A program made the translations under genes and the position numbers. A DNA stretch of 64,000 nucleotides from the NCBI RefSeq assembly GCF_945859705.1, contig NC_079136.1:1963501-2027500 (forward strand), in the 5' to 3' direction. Of this stretch, positions 46,301-58,300 are shown one piece after another. Origin of the DNA: Episyrphus balteatus (lineage: Eukaryota; Arthropoda; Insecta; Diptera; Syrphidae). The notes under the pieces are model-generated. The model searched no databases and was not told the origin of the DNA. It saw only the letters and a list, made by a program, of their open reading frames with translations. Within the stretch, counting starts at the first letter, position 1. Each line of letters opens with the position of its first letter.

Positions 46301-49300
46301 AAAAATATGTAAAAATAATAGTGTTCCAAATTTCAAAAGAATCGGTGCAGTAGTTTTGAAGTTATGAGGAGCACCGGCGTTGAAAACATTAGTTGTGGGG
46401 ATAACGATTTAAAGTTTTGAACTCTGGACTAAAAGACTAAAACGTTCCTAAGGGTAGTATTAAAATACTTATAACTTGGTCAATTTGGCTCCAAGAGACC
46501 TACGATTTGAACACAATATTCTTGAGGTATAAAACAATTTAACCCCTTGTAGCCCCATGTGACATTTCTGTAACAAACCGAAAAAGATTGCATAAAAGCT
46601 CTACAAACTATTTTTTTTTCTTTTGAAGCTTCTAATATTATAATCTTTAAGTATTGCTTTATCGAAATAGTACTTCAAATTTCTAATAAATAGCACCAAT
46701 AGTTTTTAATTGACAGTTAATGTTGAAAGTTGGGCTTTTTTTGAAAATAAGCAAATTTGTATAAAAACTACGAAATTCAGAAAAAAAATTGTTTTTGTTA
46801 GTAAACCCCACGGGGTTTTATTTTTGGATTTTAGGAAAGTGCCTAAAAATTAATATTAGATAGTTTTTTGCTTGAATTTTTGAGTTTTTATATAAAAATA
46901 AATTATTTAAACTTTTTTTTACTCCCAAAATATCGAAATAACTAAGTAAATAATGACTTTATTGAATTTTTAAAAAATACGTGTTTTATTAAAGATAAAG
47001 GCCAATCGATTGACTTATTAATTTTTAAATTTACGACCTTGGGTTACAAAAGGTTAAAAAGTAGGATTCAGTTTTTTTGTTATTCTTAGGAACTTTAATA
47101 TTTATTAGAATGAAGTCTTTAGTATTTGACTAAAAACTACTAGGTCATTAACTAATGGTATAATTATGTCCATAATATTGCAAAATTTTATACAAAATCA
47201 ATTAAAAAACGTAAACATTTTTTTTTTCAAAATTTCATCTTTAAAACTTAATTTCTCAAAATCTATTTGGTGAAACAACTTAAGTCAAAAAATTAAACAA
47301 AGAATAGATTACTAACTTTAATATAGCACAGAATTGTACGTGCATTTTCTGATTTTTTATATTTTTTTTCTTCCGGCTAATCCAGGAGTAAGAGGGTTAG
47401 CACTTAAGTGGCTTTTACTGTAACAAGAAAATGAAAATTTTTCCTTCCGAATAACTTTTTGGTCATTTGGTACCTATTTGATGTGGGAAATGTGCCTAAA
47501 TATTTTTGGCCAGGTTTAAGACCACTGTGGGTCGTTAAAATTTTCTGCTTGTTAGTCAGTCGTATGGTACTTCACTTTATTTCTAACTGTTATTGCTGTT
47601 TTTTTTGCCAATCCGTCCCTTGTGCCCCCCCCAGAAAAAAATCCTGGATCCGCCCCTGCATCTGCCATTTGTTTTTAGGGAGGTTTTGCTCTGGTAAATG
47701 CACCCCATGGGGTACTTTTACCTTTGTACTAAGAATCTCAGTCCTTAAAAGAAATAGAAGCAGAATATTCCTGAGCTCCTGCACTTTTTAACACTTTTTA
47801 AGTAAGTTAACTTCTGTCCTAACTTTAAAAATAAAATACCTTAACTTCAAATATGCCCATTTTCGCGCAACCTTCAAAAATGTCCTAACTTCAAAATGGC
47901 TTTTCAAAAAAAAAAAAAAAAAAACAATTAAAGTCTTGGAAATTAAATTTGCAGGTTTGGCCCCATCTATCATTGTCGGCCCTCTTTTTTGGTTACAAGG
48001 AAATTAACACAAGAAACATAGACAACATCCTCGTTTGGTTTTAATGCGAATCAGAAAAAAAGCCCAATTCGAAAACGCTTTGTAGTTTTAATCTCAACTG
48101 AAAATAACACGATACTTTTGCATGACATTTTTAAATGTTATGATAAAAAGCGAACAATCTTTTCTTAAGGGGGGAAATCCCTCGGGACGACAGCTTTTCC
48201 AATAATTTTTTTTGGAAAACTGAAAGCATTTATAGAAATTTGGGAAAGTATGTGATATTATTGACATTATAAAGTATTGACACAATTTTTTTGAAGTACA
48301 AAAAAAAAACAAAATGGCGGCTCTACAGCTCTTTAAAGTTGACGCCTCGAGTTTGCGCCGTGCAATGTCCAGGTCCAGAAAACTATTTATAATCAAAAAA
48401 GAAATTTTTTTCCAATAAAATATATTAATACGCATTGCATGAACCTAAATTTAGTAAAAAAAAAGTGTAAAATAAAAATAAGAGACCAAAAAATCGAAAA
48501 AAACACAATGTTTTTTTATAAACAAATTGTTAAAAAATATTTATTGTAAAAATTTTGTTGAACTTTTAGGTTCATGCAATGGCCAATAATTTAGTAATTT
48601 GCAATTTATTTTAAGTCGATAGCTTCATTAGTTTTTGAGTTACGTTGCACGGCGCGGAAATAAGCGCGTTTTGAGGAAAAAGCGTTTAAAGTTTTCGTTT
48701 TCGTACTGAGGTATGTTCAATGGGCATGGGTTTCGGGACTATCTTGGGGCATTTGAGGCTTCATTTAAGGCTTAGACCACTGAAAATAGTTTCTTCGGTT
48801 GATAAATGAATTTATATGGCAAAAAAAATTAATGCAAAAATAAAAATTTCCAGATAGTCCAGTAATTTTAGGTTTTATCTGCGGAAAAATTCCTACTGGG
48901 CTCGATTTTGGTATAGACTTTCGTTACAGCGTTGTTATGAAGATGTGAAAAATCGACATTGATATCGCGTCCGCGTTAGAAGTTATAGAGGTCAAAAGGT
49001 CACGAAAATTAGTTTTTCGCATCATATATCTCGCGACCTGCTGCTCGGAGGTCAATAGAGGTCTGTAGAAAAATTGTTCGTCATAAAATTATCTACAAAT
49101 ATTCGATTGAAATCGCTCTATTGCGAAAACGGTTAGTTTTACAGAAAAATGCATAAGGCAATATTTGTAGAAAATTTGATGACAAACAATTTTTCTATAG
49201 ACCTCTATTGAGGGATTTCCCCCCTTAAATTCAGATTTGTTCGAGGCTTTACGAAATCCTGTTTTCATATTGGCTAAAAGGATCATTTATCTAGGGATGA

Positions 49301-52300
49301 TAGGCAAAATTTTAACTTTATTAAAACGACTAAAGATGCTGGAGTGTGTTTTAATCAAGTCTAATATGCAGTGTATTGCTGAGCTGTAAAATCCTACCTG
49401 CCTACCTGTAGAAAAATGCAAAAGCTAAGGTATTTATGTATGGACATTAATGTGGTCCCATCATGCCTTTGCGAATTCAAAGGAGATTCACCAAATTTGG
49501 TAAGTTTTTATTCTTCGAGGTTCTTTTATTTTCTATTTGAAATAAGCGGAGTTCACTCTGATTTAAGAGCCGTTAGCGTCTGAACTTTAGTTACAACAAT
49601 TGGGAATTCTGGTTAGTTTTGCCAGATTTTCATATTCGTGAAAGAATAATGTACAATTTTTAAACACAATTTCGGCATCACTAAAGATTTCAAATTTCTT
49701 AATTTCAGATTTCTTAATTTATCAATTTAACTTGAGAATTCCTATGGTGTTTTCTAGTGTTCTGAGTTTTGTGTTTTTGTGTTTTTTTTTTTTTTTATTT
49801 AGCAATAACAACAAAAAACGTATAAACATAAATGCTATAGGGACTTTTTTTTTTTAAATGTGAATGAACCTGACTGATTGCAGCTGGTTTTGTTTAAGTT
49901 AATGTTTTTTTTGTTTCGAGAAATTACTTTGCAATTTTATATAAACCCGTAGCCGAAATTAAAATAATTTAAAACAATTTTTCTGTATTAAACAGCTTTT
50001 GATCTGACTTAACGATTTTTTTCTTAAACATACTCATAAATATGTGGTTGAAAAAATATAAACACAAATTAAAATTAAATACAAAAACTAAAATAAAAAA
50101 TATTAAAACATTCATCAATAAAAATCCCATGTAGTGAAATTATAAGAAAATAACAAAATTAAGTATTTTTGTGTTTTTTTTTTTTTTATAAAAAAATGCA
50201 AGGACTATTAGCTTAAGCATTCTAATTATTATTTTTTGTTTTTATTTTTTTTTAATAAATTATTTTGCATCAATCCTACACAAATACGAGAGAAAGCTAT
50301 TATAGGCAAATATACACAAAGATGCAAGGATTGAAATACACAGATCTTGATATACATAATAATTTATTTGATTAATTTTAATTAAAAAATTAAATTAAAT
50401 TTAAAATTAAAAATTTGTGAAAAAAACTAAAAAAAAAACACACACAAAACAAAAAATATATAAAAAATCATAAATTAGCAAATCAAAAATGTTTTGTTTT
50501 GATATTTTTTTTTTGTTTTACTTATTATATTTGCATACACATTAATGAGAATAAAAGAAGAATTGGAGAACAATGCTGATTGATATATTTTTTTTTTGAT
50601 ATTTTGAGAGTTTGATATCGACTTGATTCGAAAAATAATAAGAAAAGAGAAGAACGAACGAACGAATAACGAGAGGCGACCAGTTTTTGATTCGCGCTCT
50701 TTTGATTTGGAATTGAATTGATTTGATTTGAATAAACTCCCTAACCTGCTGCATTCTTTGCAGATCATTTCTATCTAATACTCCAGTTACCAATTGTACA
50801 TCTCCTCGTATCGTAATGTGTGGGTCGCGTTCAACGGCAAGATCCAATATGCGTAGTTTGTTGATGGACAATCCAGCTATAACTCCGGCAAATGGTCGTT
50901 CAATTCGAAATCGACCCGAACGACTATATTTGCCACCGACTTGTATGTTTGTCATTGTATTGAATACTGTTGACTGATGACCTGGGGAATAAAAAAGGTT
51001 TAAATATAAATTAAGTGTTTCGATTTGTTTTAGTATACTTTTTTTTCTTATAAATGGAAATAATAGATACTTATTTACTCAGGGCTAGTGACAAAAAAAA
51101 AAAAGACTTAAAAAACCTTTTGAACCACGAGTTATCTAAGCCTTTCTGAAAGTACAATAATTTTTAAAATATCGAAGTATCGAAGATCTTTGCACTGGAT
51201 AATACGCCGGTAATTCACGATTTTTGAATTTATTTTTATTAATGACTTTTTGCACTAATCTTTGATAGGATATTCTATTGATTAATCTGCATTTATTATT
51301 AAATGTTTGACAAATGATATTGACAACTTACTAACTCAAGCTGATAACGTTACCTTTTTAAAACGGGATAATTATAAACCTTTTAAGGCTGTAATGCGTT
51401 AGTTAGGGCCTAACATGGAATTTTGCTTTAGTTACCCCTAATTTTATTTATGATTGAAAAGTTTGACTTTGAAACAAAAGTTACACCAAGATCTTTCTTT
51501 GCCAAAACTCTATCAATAGGTAACAAGTTTTTCATAATTTGTGGAAAGTAAAAAAAATAAAATAAAATGCACGACGTACTTGCTCTTAAAGAAAGCAGAA
51601 TTTTTTTTTAATTCACCGGAATCAAAATCAAACAACCAACCCTTTAAATGTTTCTTAAAAAGATTTGGTAACGTAAGTGATCTTAACATAATAAGAAGTT
51701 TATTAAATAACACAGGTCGACAAAAATAAAAATATTTTTTGTGCTTGGGTTTAATTTGCACTTTTTGGGTTCAAAGTAAACCAAAACAATAGATAATCAC
51801 CCTTTCCCCTCCTAAGATTTGCTTTTGTAGTGTTGGGAGCAAAAATACAATTTTCATACCCTGTGAGCCTTACTCAAGTCTTATGAGCTATAGTGCAAGA
51901 ACCGTGCATTGTACAAAAAAAACTGTAAAGGTATAAAATGTAGATAATTTAACAAAAAAAGTTATGATGAATACAAGGGTTTTTTGCTCCGAAAAACCCT
52001 GTTTCGTTGAGTTCAAACTGTAATATTTTTTTATCTAACTTCAACTTTGGAAACTTTAATACTTTTTTAAAAACTGCAATACCGGGACAAGTTTTAAAAA
52101 TAATAAACCAGAGTCACACAATACAAATTTTTTTGTCTTTTTGCTCTGAAATAAAAGTAAGAAATTGAGTTTTTATAAAACTCGGAACTGTTATTTAATT
52201 TGCAAAAAAATGGCGTATGAAATAAAAAATATTTTTATTAGTTAATTGTTTCTTATTGTTAGGCAATGTTTAAGTGAAAGAATTGTAAAAAAACAAAAAT

Positions 52301-55300
52301 CAATTATGGGCAGAGGAAGCAAAATACTGTTGCAAAGTAGGGATTTTTCGAAATTTCACAAGAACTGTAAGTATTTGGGATGAACAAGTTACCAAAAATG
52401 CTGAGAGATCTTAAGTTAGCCTATCAGCCCATTTCGTTTAATCCATTACTTCAGCTCTTATTAATTTTTTTCATTTACCCCCGCGTTTCGAAGTTATTCA
52501 ACTTTAAAATATAAAAAGTAATTTTTTCTCATTTTTTCCGATTTTTTGACGAAATTATTAGGTTTTTCAAAAAATTTGGCAAAATTTTCAAATATTTGTA
52601 TTCTATGTTGTGTTTTGGTTTCACAGATCCTTTTATATAACTCTCAAACCCTTAATACTATCATATTAGATTTCTTCAATAAATTCGAATTATTCATTTT
52701 TTCAACTAAAAATTATTTTAATTAATTTTTCGCGTCCGTTTTGTTTTTAATTTTATAAATGCAATTTTGTAGAGCGTTCAATTTTATACAAGAAAATGAT
52801 TAAATCTAGCCTTTTTGATGAACTATTAAAAAGATAAAAAATTCTAAACACAAATACACAATCTTTCCCATACAAATCGTGTATGGGAAATAGAAATTTG
52901 CGATGCGGCGGCGGTACTAAATGCTTACATTAAGAGCTGAAACTTTTACAGTATTTTTTTTCGTCATTTCCAACAATATTTTCGGTAATGCTTTGAACAA
53001 AAAAAAAATGTTTTTTGAATCAGTCTACTGTATGTATGTATATGCAACAAAATAATAAAAAGAAACTATGCAAACAAATTAATTTAGCTTTTCAATAAAT
53101 AAAGAATTTCAATATGAACTAGTTTGGCTACAGTTTGGATACAGTTATTTGTGTAAGCAGTTATTTTTGTATAATAAAAATACCATCAGAGTGAATTACT
53201 TTTACCATAAATATTGAAAATAGAAGGTATCAAATAATGCCTCAGGCTCCCATTTGACAAAAATCCGAAAAAAAACGAAAATTTCGATTTAATTTTTCTT
53301 TTTTCTTCTTAAATTTCCTTTTTTTTTTATTTTTCTGAATATGAAAACAGCATTAAAATGAAGAAAACAAAACAAAAATCCGCCAAAACGGGTAAGACGT
53401 TCTCGCGTTTTTGCAAAAATTACGCACGACAGTTTTTTGTAAAAAACAGATCTATGTACTTGAAAACTGGAAATTGCTCTGCTGACTTCAAAAGCAAATT
53501 AAAAAAAAAAATATTTTCCAGATGAGTATCAATATATCTATCATAATTTTATAGTCGCAACCCAAGCACAAATTTCGTGTTGACCTGTGTAATCGAAGAA
53601 AAAACCGTGTACAATTTACGAAATATTGTTGTTTTGTAAGTTGAAAACAGGTACAAGATATTGCAAGTTGCTACGCAGGTTATGTTATGAATGTCTAATG
53701 CTCTAAAATTCAGATATCATAAAGTAAGTTTTTAGGACCTTGAAACAATTTTTAACCTCATAACTATGCTGTAATCGTCGTTTCTTGCATACATATATCG
53801 TTTCTAATCACATTTTTTTGAAGAATTAAAATTGGTTTAACTTTGTTTAAGTAAGAAGATTAGATGAGCAAACTTTTTGGAGATAGTTACATTCTCAGTT
53901 TGATTAATAAAAGTCATCGATTAAGAGTCCCAGATATTGAAATAAATCCATTTTCTCAAATAGGACTGATCACTAAAAATTAAGAAGCCAAAGTAATTGA
54001 ACGAACTTGAATCTGAAGAACATTTCCAGATCGAAGAAAATCTGAGAAGAAAGGCTGAAAAACGTAATTTTGGTCTTAGAGCTTATGACTAATTTATGTT
54101 CACCAAACCCCCACCTAAAAAGATTCAAATCCCAATTAAATTCAGCAACAAGATCAAGGGGGCTATTAGCACCATAGGCACCACCAACATCATCCGCAAA
54201 AGCGGTAATTTTCAAATGGTACCTAATTTAAATAACGAGTTTATGTAAATTAAGAACAATATTGCACGAAGCACTTAGCCTTGTGGCACTCATATATATT
54301 TAAAAATTTGAAGTCACTTCTAATTTTATTAATTTCAACTCGTAGTGCTCTATTTTCGAGTTCATTTTCCAGTTCAGATAAAGTTGTATCGATTTAAAAA
54401 ATAAATAAGTCTTTCTTTAATAAATTTTTCAAAAATTTTACTTATTGAAGATAGAATTGAAATTGGTCTATAATTGCTTACTTTTTTCGCTGAAGCTTTT
54501 TTAAAAAGGTAAGAATATCGGAACTCTTCAAAGCATCCGGAAATTTTCCGGAGAAAATGTTCTGGTTAAAAAATAGGCCAAAACATCAACTAAGAAACAC
54601 GGTACTTCCTCACTTGCATCTTTGGCCAATCTTTACGAATTTAATTCTCTTTCCTCCATGCTTTTTTAGGCTAGCAATTTTGGTTCCAGTTCCAGCACAT
54701 GTTCTGTTAATGCTATAGCGCTAAGGTCCAATTTATTCACACTCCATTAAATTTAAAGTCGCCATTAAAAAAGGGAAATTTTAAAATTTGTATGCGATTT
54801 GACAGTTTTATAATTTTTAATGGAGCCTTTAAAAATAATGGAGAGTGAATAAATTGGGCCTAAGAGAAACTTGTAGTAATTTTTTTGTTTATTGGAGCTA
54901 AGTCCTGGGGTCGAAATACGGCACACAATTACGATCATACGTTAACGTTTTGAATATTTCTGTCTCTAGTTAATTATTAGAAAACGATAGGGACACATAG
55001 CAACCATTCGTTAACGAACGTATGCCGTAATTCGACCCCTGATTCTTTTTAGATTACCTACGTGTTTCGAGCTAATGTAAATGTTACTATTTTGGATGTT
55101 GCTGTATTCTACGATATCTCGGAAGCACTGGTAAGTTTTTTCCTCTTAGCATAAAGTTGGTTGTATTTAATGTCATGAACTTTTCGGAACAATGCTTTCT
55201 ATGTCCATTTTCACAACTTTTGACAATGCCGATTCAGGCTTATAAAAGAAGTTACACTTAAATAAAAAAAACGTTTACCTACCTTGAAAGAGAAAAAAAA

Positions 55301-58300
55301 ACAAACACACTGCTATTTCAATGTTCAGGCATAAACTAGAGTAAGCTTATTTAACTTTTTATGAAAATTGTGTCAGCACTGCTTTTTTTCCTGTTTAATA
55401 CTCCAAGTTGCTTGGGATATTTAATAATAATATTTGAATTTTTCACTAATAATTCCCCATACTTTATTAGAACTAAAAATTTAGAAATTATTAATATTAG
55501 ACTAATAGTTTTGTGAAATAGGTCTCTGCTCTAAAGATAGAATAAACTGTTCCCTATATAAAAAAAAAAAACTGAAGAATTACACTGGTCGGTAACGAAA
55601 ATGGAGCTTGTGCTGATTCCGAATCTGAAGTCAAAATTTCACTGGCACGTCAAGTTTTCGAAATATTTAAATATTAACAGGTCAAAAACGCGTTTTTGTG
55701 GTACTTTTGGCGTTGAATTTCATCACCGTTAAATTTTTTTTTCGCAAAACTACATATGCAATATTCAAAAGCCATATTTTATCGTCTTAAATACGTTTAT
55801 TTTTATTTTCAAAATTATTTTTTTCTAAAAGATATTTGGTATAGAAAGGTACTAGCTGACCCGGCGGACTTCGTTTCGCCATTTCTTGTATTTATTTCCA
55901 ATTTTCGACTCTATAATTAGTTAATTTTCAAATGATAAAGAGGATCAAAACTCGAAAAGTTCATAAAATGAGTTTAAAAATATTCACTTTTAAACTTGTA
56001 GCAAAAGTGGCCTATGCCAAATACTCATTTATGCGCATGATTAAAACCTATATTTCCTATAAGTTTGAGATTTTTTTCAGACTTTTAAAAATTCCAAAAA
56101 AAATAAAAGACTACTCAAAAATTTCATTCATTTATCTGTTGAAGAAAAAAAGATAAAAATAAAAAAACCGGTAAAAAACGGCCAAAAAACTTGGGACAAA
56201 AAAAACTTGTTTTACCAGTTATTCGGTCAAAAATTATTTTAAAAATTCAAAAAATTGTACATGCATGCGCATGATTAAAACCTATATTTCCTATAAGTTT
56301 GAGATTTTTTTCAGACTTTTAAAAAATCCAAAAAAATAAAAATTAGTTGTTTTTCAAAAATGTTTATTTCAAAATACAGGGTACAGGCCTATGAAAAAAA
56401 ATCCGTATTAGACCCCTAATTTTTTTTAATATCTTTCTAAAGGTGTAACTCAAATTTCTGTACAAAATTTTGCGTACTTGTAATTAGTCTTTTGTCGAAG
56501 GTCTATAACTGCAAAAAAACCTTCTAAACTTGGTGAATTTTTGATTTTTTTAAAATTTTTTTCAATACTTTTTTTAACTATACAATAAATTTGTCTATCA
56601 TTTAAATAAAAATTCAACTCTTTACGACTTACCGTTTAGTAAATAGCCTCTTTTTTCAATGTCGTGTTACCCCTATTTACCCTATAAAATCTTAAATTTT
56701 TGTTTTGCCTTAAACCTTCTCCTCTTATGCCTCTTTGATTTAAAAAAAAAATTAAGAAAATAAATAATATATCGCACCCCCGGTGGAACAACGACGTAAG
56801 TGCAAATTTTGAATTTTCTGAGTTAAGTATGCCATAGTTTCAAGAAAAGGTATTTCCTTCCGATGAAACAAAGACCCAATTGAAAATGTTCTATTTGAAT
56901 CCAGGGAGCAGAAATTCCTTTGGACCGTTACATTGTTTTCAAACGTTTTCAAAATGTTTAATCGAGTTTTCTGAAGAATCAACATTTTTGCACTTACGTC
57001 GTTGTACCACCGGAGGTGCGATATATAACACAGCCACACAAAAAAAAATAAAAGTTCTGACCTGGGGTTGCGACTAAGTTTTCATAAAGTTTTTGGGTCG
57101 CTGAAGCTGAATCCGGAGTTTGTTTTGCCCCATCACGTCAGGTTTTCGAGATAACCTCAAAAAATGTCACGAAAAAAAAATACTTTTTTCTCTGATCTGG
57201 ATGTGCGAATATGTTAATCATATAGTTTTTAGATTGCTGAATCCAGATTTGAAGTCAATTTCTCTCTATCACGTCAGGTTTCTGAGATATCTTCAAAAAA
57301 ATGTCAAAACCAAAAAAACAAAATTTCTTATCTGGGGTTTTGACATTTTTTTGAGGATATCTCAGAAACCTGACGTGATAGGGCAAAATTGACTTCGAAT
57401 CTGGATTCAGCGGTCTAAAAACTATATGATTAACATATTCGCATATCCAGATCAGAGAAAAATTTTTTTTGTTTTCGTGACATTTTTTGAGGTTATCTCG
57501 AAAACCTAACGTGATGGGGCAAAACGTGATGGGGCAAAACGGACTTCGGATTCGGTTTCAGCGACCCAAAAACTATATGGAAAACCTAGTCGCAACCAGG
57601 TCAGCACTTTTATATTTTTTTGTGTGGCTGTGTAATAGATGATATCTCAAAATCTTGGTGGTTAAGGTAACTTATGGTTTTTGAAGCAGATTTGAAGTAG
57701 GTAAATTTCAGTTTTCGACTCATGATTCGGTTAAAAAAATAGCAAAATATTAAAATATTACGGAAAAATAATCTTTTTAGATCAAATGTCAAAAAACATT
57801 TCATTTAAAATTATAGTAAATTCGGGGAATGCATATTCAGCAGCACCAAAAATCGAGGTGTCACTTCTACCCAACTCGGTTTTCTTAAATAGGTTTAAAA
57901 AAAACAATAAAGTTTCACCTGACAGTAAAAATTGATTAAATCTTTATTACCTTTTCTCACTTTCAATCTGAAGTTTTTGACACACTAAGCTGTCGATTAC
58001 TACCTTCGAAATCTCTAACCCCAATCACTTTAAACTCAACATCAATATCCGTTAATATAAACTAAAGCCAACACTTTCTTTCATACACTCCAAGAAAACA
58101 TCGTTAAGTTTCCAACACTTTTTTAAGTGTTATCTCAATCCCAACCATGCCACCCACCCACACAAGAGTAAATCTTTATCTTTTTGTTGTTCTTTTTGCC
58201 AACTTAAAAAGTAAATCAATTTTGAATATACACAAACTCTTTTCGCTTACCTTGGGGATGAACTGTCTGAACATTGTAATCATCCAGCTGAAGAGACGCA

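Larger units (their letters stand above)
43721..50745 (-). other. Nrx-1: Nrx-1 intron, 7.0 kb
   Basis: Separates the end of LamG-6 from the stalk. It contains the palindrome at 44981-45125, the hAT element at 45690-47658 and the TTAA-flanked element at 48169-49224. The remainder, especially 49740-50470, is A/T-run DNA. I see no additional in-phase exon with good splice sites. Confidence 0.75.
50982..58250 (-). other. Nrx-1: Nrx-1 intron, 7.3 kb, inside LamG-6
   Basis: It contains the MITEs at 54725-54860 and 54907-55039, the dispersed element at 55852-56757, the MITE at 56770-57023 and the 604-bp palindrome at 57029-57632. I looked for a small in-phase minus-strand exon encoding an SS4-like insert and did not find one I can support. 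Open frames such as 53973-54215 carry no neurexin-like sequence. Confidence 0.75.
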
